This document shows, one piece after another, positions 7,889-15,986 of a DNA stretch of 64,000 bases (position 1 is the first letter of the stretch; every line of letters starts with the position of its first letter). The translations under genes were made by a program, and so were the position numbers. This stretch comes from Pseudarthrobacter sulfonivorans (GTDB lineage: Bacteria; Actinomycetota; Actinomycetes; Actinomycetales; Micrococcaceae): contig NZ_JANFCZ010000002.1 in NCBI RefSeq assembly GCF_024391045.1, forward strand, positions 186,001 to 250,000, written 5' to 3'. The notes beneath the pieces were generated by a model. The model did not search any database and was not told the DNA's origin. It was given only the letters and a program-made list of their open reading frames with translations.

Positions 7889-8752
7889 CTACAGCGCGGG
7901 CTGAACGCCAAACGCTATGGCAAGCTTCATGATCTTCTCGGCGCGGCCCAGGCGGGGCAGGTCCGAACCGTCACGGATCACGCGGCCGTTGGCTTCGAAG
8001 TCGTTCATAAAGTCGGTAGCCCAGGCCACGTCCGACGGCGTGGGGCTGATGACCTCGTTGATGACCGGGGTCTGGTCGATGGCCAGGCACAGTTTGCCGG
8101 TCATGCCCATCATCACGGTGATGCCGGTCTGTTCGCGGAGGATGGGGTGGTTGGTGCCGACGGTGGGGCCGTCGATGGGGCCGGGCAGGTTGCCGACGCG
8201 GCTGGCGACGACGAGCTTGGCGCGCGGGTAGGCCATGGCCTCGGGGGTGGCGGCCATGCCGGTGTCGCGGCGGAAGTCGCCGGAACCGAAGGCCAGGCGG
8301 AAGGCGCCCTGGGCCCTGGCGATGTGGTTGGCTTCCTCGATGCCCACGGCGGACTCCACCAGCGGGATGACCGGGGTCTTGCCATCCATGCGGTGGAAGG
8401 ACTCGGTGACCTGGTCCGCGGACTCGGTCTTGGCAAGCATCACGCCGAGCAGGCCCGGGGTTCCGCGCAGTCCGGCGAGGTCGTCGGCCCAGAACGGGCT
8501 GGTGGCATCGTTGATGCGGACCCACGCCTTCCCGCCGCCGGTCAGCCAATCAATGACGTGTCCGCGCGCCTGGTCCTTCTGCGACGGGTCCACGGCGTCT
8601 TCAATGTCCAGGATGATCGAGTCAGCGCGGGAAACGGCTGACTGGTCGAACAGTTCAGGCTTCATGGCATTGACCAGGAGCCACGAACGGGCGATCTCAG
8701 CAGGGATATTGCGTTCGGGCCGTACGGTCTCTGCGGCGATGGTAGAAGTCAT
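7889..8752 (-). CDS. HpcH/HpaI-type CoA ester lyase (CitE-like)
   Basis: A 287-residue TIM-barrel lyase of the HpcH/HpaI aldolase / citrate-lyase beta-subunit-like family (CoA ester lyase). Seen: RSWLLVNAMKPELF near the start, SIILDIEDAVDPSQKDQARGHV (about 46-67) with the metal-binding acidic residues, AWVRINDATSPFWADDL, and GVMLAKTESADQV with the conserved Glu, then IPLVESAVGIEEA. Characterised relatives act on malyl-, citramalyl- or similar CoA esters; which one applies here cannot be decided. No citrate lyase alpha or gamma gene is nearby, so it is a stand-alone lyase and not a citrate lyase complex subunit. Confidence 0.87.
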   Translation of the reverse strand: MTSTIAAETVRPERNIPAEIARSWLLVNAMKPELFDQSAVSRADSIILDIEDAVDPSQKDQARGHVIDWLTGGGKAWVRINDATSPFWADDLAGLRGTPGLLGVMLAKTESADQVTESFHRMDGKTPVIPLVESAVGIEEANHIARAQGAFRLAFGSGDFRRDTGMAATPEAMAYPRAKLVVASRVGNLPGPIDGPTVGTNHPILREQTGITVMMGMTGKLCLAIDQTPVINEVISPTPSDVAWATDFMNDFEANGRVIRDGSDLPRLGRAEKIMKLAIAFGVQPAL

Positions 8753-8857
8753 GCTTCTACCGTATCTGGCCGGCCCCTGCGAGCGCTAAGCGGAAGGGCC
8801 TCCGGAGCTGAGACCAATACCACCAATACGCGCTGTTAGCCGGCCTCCTCCCCCATG

Positions 8858-8910
8858 CAGGTAGCAGCAGGTGCCTTTTGCGGGTCCGAAACGACACCTG
8901 CTGCTACCTG
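8858..8910. repeat. 16-bp-arm inverted repeat (palindrome family 3)
   Basis: CAGGTAGCAGCAGGTG (8858-8873) pairs perfectly with 8895-8910 across a 21-nt loop whose TTTGCGG/CCGAAA blocks could extend the stem. It lies just downstream of the aldo/keto reductase stop (8918, minus strand). No T-tract. Only one copy is seen in this window. Confidence 0.75.
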
Positions 8911-8917
8911 GTTGGGT

Positions 8918-9859
8918 TTAGGGGAGGTTGGTTCCCCGGGCTGAGATCCACAGCCCGTACCAGTCGGCCGGGGTCATGGCGGACGCCGTCCGGGCTGCGT
9001 CCGCGCACGCGGCGATCCGCGCGGGATTCACGGTCCCGATTACAGGCGCGATGCCGGCCGGATGCTTCATCAGCCAGCCCAGGAGAACCGACTCGCCCGT
9101 GGTGCCGTATTTGCCGGCGAGCTCCCGGACGAGGACCGCCGTGGAAGTCTCTGCCGACGTCGGGTCGTCCGATGCTGCGCCCGTGTAGAGCCCGCGTGCC
9201 AGCGCTCCGTAGGCCTGGAGCGTGACGCCGTTGCCGGTGCAATACTCCAGGGTGCCGTACGGGAAGCTGTAGTCCAGCGAGTCCGGATGGTTCACCAGGA
9301 CCTGGCTCTCCAGCCACGCGCGCTTCAGCAGGCTCATCTCCAGCTGGTTGGCCACCACAGGCACTTCCAGCCGGTCCTGCAGCGCCTGGATCTGCGCGCC
9401 GGACATGTTGGACACCCCCACCTGCCGCACCTTGCCCTCGTCGAGCAACTGCCCGACGGCGGCTGCCACCTCCGCCAGGTCCGTCAGGGGATCGGGGCGG
9501 TGCAGCAGGAGGACGTCCACGAAGTCCGTCCGCAGCCGCTTGAGGCTGCCGTTGACCCGTTCCAGGATGGCGTCCCGGCTCAGGTCGTAATGCGTGGCCA
9601 GACCGCGCTCGTTGAGCCGGATCCCGCACTTGGTCTGCAGCCGGATCCGCTCCCGGAGCCCGGAGGTTGCCGCAAGCACTTCACCGAAGACGGCCTCCGA
9701 CTTGCCGCTGCGGTAGATGTCGGCGTGGTCGAACAGGGTGATCCCCGCTGACAGTGCAGCCTCGACGGCGGCAGCGGCCTCATCCACGTGGCCGGCGCCG
9801 TGCGGCTCGTCGGACCAGCTGCCGCCCAGGCCCATGCAGCCGTAGATGAGCTCCTGCAT
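8918..9859 (-). CDS. Aldo/keto reductase (YdhF-like)
   Basis: A 313-residue NADPH-dependent oxidoreductase. Seen: MQELIYGCMGLGGSW at the start, ITLFDHADIYRSGKSEAVFGE (40-60) with Asp44 and the catalytic Tyr49, Lys77 in LQTKCGI, and the catalytic His in DVLLLHRPDPL; the NADP-binding end IAPVIGTVNPARI is present. Wording matches the YdhF-type AKR group. I chose the ATG at 9859 because it overlaps the alpha-glucosidase stop (ATGA); a longer frame upstream would run backward through that gene. Translation is coupled to the GH13 gene, so it may act on a carbonyl sugar or its product; that is inference. Confidence 0.88.
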   Translation of the reverse strand: MQELIYGCMGLGGSWSDEPHGAGHVDEAAAAVEAALSAGITLFDHADIYRSGKSEAVFGEVLAATSGLRERIRLQTKCGIRLNERGLATHYDLSRDAILERVNGSLKRLRTDFVDVLLLHRPDPLTDLAEVAAAVGQLLDEGKVRQVGVSNMSGAQIQALQDRLEVPVVANQLEMSLLKRAWLESQVLVNHPDSLDYSFPYGTLEYCTGNGVTLQAYGALARGLYTGAASDDPTSAETSTAVLVRELAGKYGTTGESVLLGWLMKHPAGIAPVIGTVNPARIAACADAARTASAMTPADWYGLWISARGTNLP

Positions 9860-11583
9860 CAGCGCAGCCAGGCGGTGCTGTTGGCCGGCAGCTTGCCGTC
9901 CTGCAGCGGCGAGCTGCTGAGCAGCACGGTTCCGGCGGGGAGGTCGACGGCGGAGTCCCCGAAGTTGGTTACTGACTGCCAGCCGCCGGGGCGGCTGAAG
10001 TGCAGGATGTCCGGGCTGCCCGTCTCCAGCCATTCCAGTTCCTCGCCGGACTGCAGTTCACGGCGGAGCTTCAGGGCCTTGCAGTACAGCTCCAGGGTGG
10101 AGTTGTCGGTGCCGTCCTGGGCCTCGACTGCATACTTGCTGAACCAGTCCGGCTGCGGGAGGTGCGCGCCGCCGTCGCCGAAGCCGAAGGACGTGCCTTC
10201 AACTTTCCACGGCAGCGGGACCCGGCATCCGTCGCGCCCCACTTCCACACCCTTGTTCCGGAAGAAGGCAGGGTCCTGGCGCTCGGAGTCCGGAATGTCC
10301 GCCACTTCCTGCAGCCCCAGCTCCTCGCCCTGGTACAGGTAGGCGGAACCGGGAACTGCCAGCATCAGCAGGGTGGCGGCACGGGCACGCCTGAGGCCCA
10401 GCTCAACGTCAAGCTCCGCTGCCGGCGCACCTGCCAGCAGCCAGGCCTTGCCGTCCTGCTTCGCCAGGTGCTTGCCGGTGCCCTGCGGGAGCCCGTAGCG
10501 GGTGGCGTGCCGGACGACGTCGTGGTTGGAGAACACCCAGGTGGACGACGCACCGGTTTCCTTGGCCTCAGCCAGGTTCCGGGTGATGATTTCGCGGAAT
10601 TCGCCGGCGTCAAAGTTGGCCTGGAGGAGATCAAAGTTGAACGCCTGGCCCAGGCCCTCCGGGCTGGCGTAGCGGGCCCGGCGGGTGGCGTGCACCCACG
10701 CTTCGGCGACGGCGGTGCGGGGCGGGTCGTACTCGTTGAACACCTCGCGCCATTCGGCGTAGATGTCGTGGACGTCGTCGCGGTCCCAGAACGGGTGGGA
10801 ACCGTCTTCGAAGCCGTCCTCCAGCTGGCCTTCGCGGGTCAGTTCCAGCTTGGACAGCAGCGGCTCGGTCAGGTCCTTGGTGAGGGCGTGGGCCACGTCC
10901 ACCCGGAAGCCGTCCACCCCGCGGTCGGACCAGAAGCGCAGCGTCTTCAGGAAGTCATCCCGGACCTCGCGGTTGGACCAGTTCAGGTCCGGCTGTTCCT
11001 TGGCGAAGATGTGCATGTACCACTGGCCGGGGGTGCCGTCCGGTTCGGTGATGCGTTCCCAGGCGGGGCCGCCGAAGACGGAATCCCAGTCCGACGGCGG
11101 CAGTTCGCCGTTTTCTCCGAGCCCGTCGCGGAAGATGTAGCGTTCCCGGGCGGGCGAACCCTTGGGCGACGCCAGCGCTTCGAGGAACCATTTGTGGCGG
11201 TTGGAGGAGTGGTTGGGGACGATGTCCGCGATCAGCTTGATGCCGGCTTCGTGCAGGGCCTTGGCCATTTCATCGAAGTCGGCCAGGGTGCCCAGCTTGG
11301 GGTCGACGTCGCGGTAGTCATCGACGTCGTAGCCGCCGTCGGCGAGCGCTGACGGGTAGAACGGGCTGAGCCACACGGCATCGATCCCCAGCGTCTGAAG
11401 GTAAGGGACTTTGGCCGTAATGCCCTTGATGTCCCCCAGCCCGTCACCGTTGGAATCGGCGAAACTGCGCGGATAGATCTGGTACACGGCAGCCTGGCGC
11501 CACCAGTTGGGGTCGGCCTGACGGTCAGCTTCGGACAGGGTTGCCAGCGTGGCAGTGGTGGGCAAGGGAGTGATCCTTTTCAT
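9859..11583 (-). CDS. GH13 family alpha-glucosidase / oligo-1,6-glucosidase
   Basis: A 574-residue cytoplasmic glycoside hydrolase (no signal peptide) acting on alpha-glucosides such as maltose, isomaltose or sucrose isomers. Seen: WWRQAAVYQIYPRSFADSNGDG (27-48), the four GH13 regions DIVPNHSS, GFRVDVAHAL with nucleophile Asp229, AVAEAWVH with acid/base Glu294, and FSNHDVVRH with Asp355; a C-terminal beta domain follows. It is divergent from the ROK regulator at 11686, with an operator-like dyad between them, and is translationally coupled to the aldo/keto reductase. This context suggests sugar-responsive control by the ROK protein. Confidence 0.93.
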   Translation of the reverse strand: MKRITPLPTTATLATLSEADRQADPNWWRQAAVYQIYPRSFADSNGDGLGDIKGITAKVPYLQTLGIDAVWLSPFYPSALADGGYDVDDYRDVDPKLGTLADFDEMAKALHEAGIKLIADIVPNHSSNRHKWFLEALASPKGSPARERYIFRDGLGENGELPPSDWDSVFGGPAWERITEPDGTPGQWYMHIFAKEQPDLNWSNREVRDDFLKTLRFWSDRGVDGFRVDVAHALTKDLTEPLLSKLELTREGQLEDGFEDGSHPFWDRDDVHDIYAEWREVFNEYDPPRTAVAEAWVHATRRARYASPEGLGQAFNFDLLQANFDAGEFREIITRNLAEAKETGASSTWVFSNHDVVRHATRYGLPQGTGKHLAKQDGKAWLLAGAPAAELDVELGLRRARAATLLMLAVPGSAYLYQGEELGLQEVADIPDSERQDPAFFRNKGVEVGRDGCRVPLPWKVEGTSFGFGDGGAHLPQPDWFSKYAVEAQDGTDNSTLELYCKALKLRRELQSGEELEWLETGSPDILHFSRPGGWQSVTNFGDSAVDLPAGTVLLSSSPLQDGKLPANSTAWLR

Positions 11584-11618
11584 CGTGGGGGGAATCGTTC
11601 CGGAAAGGCTGGGTACAC

Positions 11619-11635
11619 TTTAGATAGTTACTAAA
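11619..11635. promoter_or_regulatory. Operator-like dyad between alpha-glucosidase and ROK genes
   Basis: TTTAG (11619-11623) and CTAAA (11631-11635) are inverted with a 7-nt spacer, enclosing TAGTTACTA (11625-11633). It is the only AT-rich patch in the divergent gap and resembles NagC/XylR-type ROK operators, so it probably controls the glucosidase. Confidence 0.55.
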
Positions 11636-11685
11636 TCTATTCCCCCACCAATTATGGGACCGCGGAATCTGGAGGTCAAGGACAC

Positions 11686-12852
11686 ATGAAGAACCCCGGG
11701 ACACCCAGTCCGCAACTGCTGCGGCGCCTCAATGCCGACGCCGTCCTGGCCTTCCTGCGCACCTCGGAAGTGGCCACCGGGTCAGACCTGATGGCGTGGA
11801 CAGGACTGACCCGGGCCTCGGTGATCGCCGTCTGTGAAGACCTGCTCCACCGCGGCTGGATCCGGGAGCTGGAGGCAGACCGCCAATCCGGCCAGGCGAA
11901 GGGACGGCCCGCCCGCCGCTTTGAGCTTGATCCGCGGGCCGGGGTGGTCCTGGGCATCGACATCGGCGCCGCGACCACCACCGCCGCCGTTGCCGACCTG
12001 CGCGGAAAAATCATCGGCCGGGCCAGCCGCAGCTTCCGGATCCCCGAGATTCCGGCCGCGGAGCGCATCGAGGTTGTCGACCAGGCCTGCCGGGCAGCGC
12101 TGGCGGCGGCGGGTGCCGCCTCCACGGACGTCCTGGCGGCGAGCGCCGGCCTGGCGGCACCGGTGGACCGGGCCGGCAACGTCCTGGTGACCCGGCCCTT
12201 CTGGCGCCTGTTCGACGTCGGCCTCCGGGCCGCCCTGAAGGACCTCCACGGCTGGACGGTGCTGCTGGAGAACGATGCCAATCTCGCGGCCCTAGGTGAG
12301 CGGTGGCGCGGAACCGGGGCAGGCGTCGACGACCTGGTGGTACTGCTCGCCAGTGAACGGATCGGTGCCGGCATCATCGAGTCCGGGCGGCTGCTCCACG
12401 GGCTGTCCGGGGCCGCCGGAGAGATGGGCTACCTGGATCTCGTGGAAGGCGTGGGCAGTTCCGCCGGCATCGCAGTGCTGGCCAGGGAGTGGTACCAGGC
12501 AGCAACGGGTTCCCCGCTGGAGGCGCCGGAGGTCTTCGCTGCCGCCGCTGAAGGCGACCCCGCGGCAGCGGCAGTCCTGGAGCGGCTGGCCGAACGGCTG
12601 GCACGGGTGGTGGCATCCGTGGCTGTCCTGCTGAACCCGGAGCAGGTGGTGATCGGCGGTGCAGTGGCCGGCTCAGCCCACGCACTGGTCCCCGGCATCG
12701 AGGCGTGGCTGCCGCGCTTCACGGCGACCGTTCCGCGCGTCACGGTGTCACCGCTGGGCGATGCGGTGGTGACCATGGGGGCAATCCGGCATGCGCTGGA
12801 CTTCGTGGAGGCCAATGCGCTGGACCTGACACTGCCGCCCCGGCCGGCCTGA
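11686..12852 (+). CDS. ROK family transcriptional regulator
   Basis: A 388-residue protein with an N-terminal helix-turn-helix (about 12-65: NADAVLAFLRTSEVATGSDLMAWTGLTRASVIAVCEDLLHRGWI) and a ROK sugar-kinase-like domain. Seen: GVVLGIDIGAATTTAAVADLRG (about 86-107), the phosphate-1 loop with a DIG motif, and LLENDANLAALGERW. The kinase zinc motif (CxCGxxGCxE) is not evident: LHGLSGAAGEMGYLDL is followed by no CxC cluster, so it is likely a sensor, not an active kinase. It is divergent from the GH13 alpha-glucosidase and presumably represses it in response to a sugar. The 3' end runs into a short tandem repeat. Confidence 0.9.
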   Translation: MKNPGTPSPQLLRRLNADAVLAFLRTSEVATGSDLMAWTGLTRASVIAVCEDLLHRGWIRELEADRQSGQAKGRPARRFELDPRAGVVLGIDIGAATTTAAVADLRGKIIGRASRSFRIPEIPAAERIEVVDQACRAALAAAGAASTDVLAASAGLAAPVDRAGNVLVTRPFWRLFDVGLRAALKDLHGWTVLLENDANLAALGERWRGTGAGVDDLVVLLASERIGAGIIESGRLLHGLSGAAGEMGYLDLVEGVGSSAGIAVLAREWYQAATGSPLEAPEVFAAAAEGDPAAAAVLERLAERLARVVASVAVLLNPEQVVIGGAVAGSAHALVPGIEAWLPRFTATVPRVTVSPLGDAVVTMGAIRHALDFVEANALDLTLPPRPA

Positions 12853-12906
12853 GGTGGCCGGACTGAGGTGCCCGGACCTGAGGTGACGGGCCCGAGGTGT
12901 CCGCCC
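12849..12906. repeat. Tandem ~14-15-bp repeat at the 3' end of the ROK gene
   Basis: Four degenerate units beginning (C)TGAGGTG start at about 12849, 12863, 12878 and 12893. The first contains the ROK stop codon. Looks like a small slippage array; no function seen. Confidence 0.6.
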
Positions 12907-12931
12907 TGCCGGCGACTTCCACCGGCAGGGC
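12903..12931. terminator. Bidirectional hairpin between ROK and antiporter-tail genes
   Basis: GCCCTGCCGG (12903-12912) and its complement (12922-12931), 9-nt loop, sits exactly between two convergent stops. There is no strong T-run; terminator function is inferred from position. Confidence 0.55.
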
Positions 12932-13228
12932 TCACTCCGGCATGATCATGGTCCGCAGGTCGAGCTGGCGCAGCACCCTGTCCGCCACTTCGGGGTCCAT
13001 GTCGGGTTCATTCCGGGCCGTCACCACTTCCTGGCGCGCCGCATCCAAGGCAATGGTCTGGACCGCAATCGCCAGGCCGCGGCCCCGGGACCGCAGCTCG
13101 GCCACACTCTCGTTCTTCAGACTGCCGTCCAGTAGCTCGGCGTGCAGCCGGCCCATCTTTGCCTTGACCAAGGCCACTTTCTCGGGCGGAAGATCTTTCA
13201 TCAGGTCATGCTGCTTCAGTGCGGCCAC
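12932..13228 (-). CDS. Detached C-terminal cytoplasmic tail of the Na+/H+ antiporter
   Basis: Ninety-eight residues that are in the same reading frame as the antiporter gene directly upstream, separated from it only by a single TAG (13238-13240) and three codons. The content (MGRLHAELLDGSLKN, then ARQEVVTARNEPDMDPEVADRVLRQLDLR) resembles the regulatory tail that closes bacterial CPA1 Na+/H+ antiporters of about 525 residues; adding the two parts gives 524 codons. A GTG at 13228 has a perfect AGGAGG five bases upstream, formed partly from the TAG, so the tail may be made as its own protein. Alternatives: a nonsense mutation, a sequencing error, or stop read-through. Confidence 0.7.
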   Translation of the reverse strand: MAALKQHDLMKDLPPEKVALVKAKMGRLHAELLDGSLKNESVAELRSRGRGLAIAVQTIALDAARQEVVTARNEPDMDPEVADRVLRQLDLRTMIMPE

Positions 13229-13237
13229 AGCCGCCTC

Positions 13238-14503
13238 CTACGCCCGTTTGGCCAGCAGGCGCGCGGCGTCGCGTTCCTCTGACCCGTCCCCGGACGCGTT
13301 CAGGATCCGCATCAGCCACGGCAGGGTCAGCCCGGGCAGCACCAAGGTGGCCACCAGCACGGCGCAAGCGATCACCAGCAGGTAGTCCCGGGCGGGGAAC
13401 GGCGTGCCGTCTCCCAGGGTGAGGGGCAGCGCAAGGGCAAGAGCCAGGGTAGCGAGCCCGCGCATGCCGCACCAGGTGAGAATCAGGACTTCCTTGGGCG
13501 ACGTGGGCTGGAGGACATTCTTGCGGTTGCGGGACCCCAGTGCGAGGACGGACATCCACAGGAACCGGACGGCGAACACCAGCACGCAGACCACAACGGC
13601 AACGCCCAGCATGTCGGGGATGTCCGCGCGCTCATCGCGGATAACGTGACGGATTTCCAGCCCGACCAGCCCGAAGGCAAGCCCGGTAGCCAGCAATTCC
13701 ACCACGTCCCAGAAGGCGCCCCGGGTGACCCGCTCCTCCGCGTACTGCGGCCGCGAGTGCCGCTGCATCTCCAGGGCAGTGACCACCACGGCAATCACCC
13801 CGGAGGCGTGCACCTCTTCCGCCAGGATGTAGGCCGCGAAGGGCACCACAAGCGTCACGGCGCTCCGCGCCACCAGCGAGGTGACCAGCCTGGTGATGAG
13901 CCCTGTCAGCCAGCCCATGACCATGCCCACCACCAGGGCAAGCGCGGCGCCGATCACAAACCGAAGAACGACGTCGGGCCCTATCTCTGTGCCCCCCACT
14001 GCGGCGGCGACAGCCGCCTGAAAGATCACGATGGCCGCGGCGTCGTTGAACAGTCCCTCGCTTTGCAGCACGGTGGTGAGCCGGCGCGGCATGTGCACGC
14101 GGCCCGACACTGACTCCACGGCAACCGGGTCCGGCGGCGCCACCATGGCCCCCAGCGCTATGGCAGCCGGGATGCCGATGCCCGGAATCATGAGCCAGGC
14201 GGCGCCCGCCACCGCTGCGGTGCTGATGACCACCAGCGCCACCGCCAGCATGATCAGAGTGCGCCACCGTACCCGGAAAACCGCCCAGGAACTGCGCTGG
14301 GCCGTGGCAAAGAGCAGCGGCGGCAGGAAGATGGGCAGAATCAGCTCAGGGGCGATGTTCAGGTCAGGGAAGCCCGGGATGAAGGTGAGTCCGATGGCCA
14401 GCAGGAGCATCAGCACCGGATACGGCAGCCGGAGCCTGTCCCCCACGCCGACGGCCACCACAGTGGCCAGCAAAAGTCCGACGATGAGTGCCAACTGGTC
14501 CAT
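13238..14503 (-). CDS. Na+/H+ antiporter (CPA1 family), tail interrupted by amber codon
   Basis: A 421-residue integral membrane antiporter with about twelve hydrophobic segments. Seen: DRLRLPYPVLMLLLAIGLTFIPG near the start, LILPIFLPPLLFATAQRSSW, the ion-binding region ALGAMVAPPDPVAVESV with its acidic residue, LFNDAAAIVIFQAAVAAAVG, and WCGMRGLATLALALALP near the end, all CPA1 hallmarks. The start ATG at 14503 is preceded by GGGGAAG; an upstream in-frame ATG adds a non-hydrophobic extension I consider unlikely. The frame ends at TAG, after which the normal cytoplasmic tail continues in frame (see 12932-13228). Transport core looks intact. Confidence 0.9.
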   Translation of the reverse strand: MDQLALIVGLLLATVVAVGVGDRLRLPYPVLMLLLAIGLTFIPGFPDLNIAPELILPIFLPPLLFATAQRSSWAVFRVRWRTLIMLAVALVVISTAAVAGAAWLMIPGIGIPAAIALGAMVAPPDPVAVESVSGRVHMPRRLTTVLQSEGLFNDAAAIVIFQAAVAAAVGGTEIGPDVVLRFVIGAALALVVGMVMGWLTGLITRLVTSLVARSAVTLVVPFAAYILAEEVHASGVIAVVVTALEMQRHSRPQYAEERVTRGAFWDVVELLATGLAFGLVGLEIRHVIRDERADIPDMLGVAVVVCVLVFAVRFLWMSVLALGSRNRKNVLQPTSPKEVLILTWCGMRGLATLALALALPLTLGDGTPFPARDYLLVIACAVLVATLVLPGLTLPWLMRILNASGDGSEERDAARLLAKRA

Positions 14504-14677
14504 GTGCCTGCTTCCCCAGCGGGGCGGCCAATCCGCCGCGCGGCGGGAGGCGCCTGGCGCCGGTCTCATTTTATCGGTGGCGGTGCTTCAACGGCACCCG
14601 TACTTTACGGGCAGCTGTGCCTGTGCGACGGCGGTCCGGCGTCGCGATTCCCCCGGCCGCCCGCGCGAGGCACACCG

Positions 14678-15334
14678 TCAGGGCAGCGGCTCCAACGCCG
14701 CCGCGATGGGCAGGGTGCCGTCGCGGAACTCTATGGTCCGTCCCGCTGTTTCCGGCAGGTCCAGCACAGCCGCGGCCACGCTGGCGGTGTTGCTGCGGGA
14801 CGTTGCACCGTTGCCGTCCCGCGGCGGATTGACCTCGATCAGGCCGCTCGCCGGCTGGTCAGTCAGGCTGCCCGGCCCCAGGATGGTCCAGGCCAGCTGT
14901 GTGCCGCGCAGGTACTTATCCGCCGCCGCCTTGGCATCCGCATAAGCGAAGAAGGGATTGTCAGCCGGGACGCCGTGGTCCGGACCGGCGCCCAGGTAGG
15001 ACACCATGACATAGCGCCCGACGCCGGCCTCCGCAGCTGCGTCCATGGACCGGATGGCCGCGTCACGGTCCACCGCGTAGGTGCGTTCCGGGTTGCCGCC
15101 CCCGGCGCCGGCTGACCAGACCACGGCGTCGTGGCCGCTAATCGCATCGGCGATGGCCGCCGTCGTCGAGTTTTCAACATCCAGGACCGACGGCGTTGCC
15201 CCCGTTGCCGTGACGTCTGCGGCATGATCCGGGTTGCGGATGATCGAGGTGACGGTGTGGCCCTCTGTGGCGAGGAGCGTGGACAGGTGGAGGGCCACTT
15301 TGCCGTGGCCGCCGATGATAGCGATGCGGGTCAT
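14678..15334 (-). CDS. NAD(P)H-binding SDR-like protein
   Basis: A 218-residue Rossmann-fold protein of the NmrA/atypical SDR type. Seen: the dinucleotide-binding start MTRIAIIGGHGKVALHLSTLL with GGHGKVA (GxxGxxx pattern, residues 8-14), ISGHDAVVWSAGAGGGNPERTYAVDRDAAI, YVMVSYLGAG, and the C-terminal SVAAAVLDLPETAGRTIEF typical of this group. It lacks a full YxxxK catalytic pair in the classical position, so it may be a redox-sensing or atypical reductase. It stands alone on the minus strand, 45 bp from the RibD-like gene stop region on its right. Substrate unknown. Confidence 0.83.
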   Translation of the reverse strand: MTRIAIIGGHGKVALHLSTLLATEGHTVTSIIRNPDHAADVTATGATPSVLDVENSTTAAIADAISGHDAVVWSAGAGGGNPERTYAVDRDAAIRSMDAAAEAGVGRYVMVSYLGAGPDHGVPADNPFFAYADAKAAADKYLRGTQLAWTILGPGSLTDQPASGLIEVNPPRDGNGATSRSNTASVAAAVLDLPETAGRTIEFRDGTLPIAAALEPLP

Positions 15335-15379
15335 GACCCCATTCTGCCCCTCAACACCGTCAGACGCAGTCAGGCACCG

Positions 15380-15940
15380 TCAGGCGAGAGTGCGGTAGCG
15401 CAAATAGACCACGCCGTTGCCGAACCTGCGTTCCTCGAGGAGGTCAAGTTTCAGGGTCAGGCCGTCGGGCAGGAACCGCAGGCCGCCGCCCACGGCCACC
15501 GGGTTGACGAACAGCCGGCATTCGTCCACGAGCCCGGCCCGGAGCGCGGCGGCGGCCAGGGTGGGGCCGCCGATGCCGATTTTTCCGTCGGTGCCGTCCT
15601 TCAGTTTCCGGACTGCGCCGGCGTCGAACCTCCGCTCGACCCTGGTGCGGGCCGTCTGGACCGCCGCGAGGGACGAGGAGTAGACAACCTTGTCTGCGTC
15701 CTGCCAGATCCGGCCGAAATCCTGGATATAGTCCGGTGCGCCCGGCGCGCTGCCGAACGTCTCCCACACCGACATGACCTCATACATGCGGCGGCCGAAG
15801 AGGTAGCTTCCCACGTCGCGTTCGAGATCATTGACGAACCTGTGGACCTCCTCGTCCGGTTCGCTCCAGCTGAAATTGCCGTCGCGGTCCGCCACATACC
15901 CGTCGAGGGACGTGATGCCTGTGTAGATGAGCTCGCCCAT
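15380..15940 (-). CDS. Dihydrofolate reductase family (RibD C-terminal-like) protein
   Basis: A 186-residue protein with the RibD_C/DHFR-like fold common in actinobacteria. Seen: ELIYTGITSLDGYVADRDGNFSW (3-25), DVGSYLFGRRMYEVMSVWE, and DGKIGIGGPTLAAAALRAGLVDECRLFVNPVAVGGG, the nucleotide-binding block. It is not the true folate-cycle DHFR (that is the gene at 132). These proteins are generally small NADPH-dependent reductases with unknown substrate. It follows the YidC paralogue gene by 46 bp on the same strand. Confidence 0.88.
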   Translation of the reverse strand: MGELIYTGITSLDGYVADRDGNFSWSEPDEEVHRFVNDLERDVGSYLFGRRMYEVMSVWETFGSAPGAPDYIQDFGRIWQDADKVVYSSSLAAVQTARTRVERRFDAGAVRKLKDGTDGKIGIGGPTLAAAALRAGLVDECRLFVNPVAVGGGLRFLPDGLTLKLDLLEERRFGNGVVYLRYRTLA

Positions 15941-15986
15941 CCGCCCATTGTGCCGCCGTCGTGCGGCGCTGGATAGGCCGCGCCAC

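Noticed and set aside
8858..8910. Conventional rho-independent terminator
   Set aside because: Perfect stem but no T-run on either strand; position is compatible with an end structure but the classification was not made.
12932..13228. Independent small gene unrelated to the antiporter
   Set aside because: It is in frame with the antiporter after a single stop and has tail-type composition; treated as its detached end.
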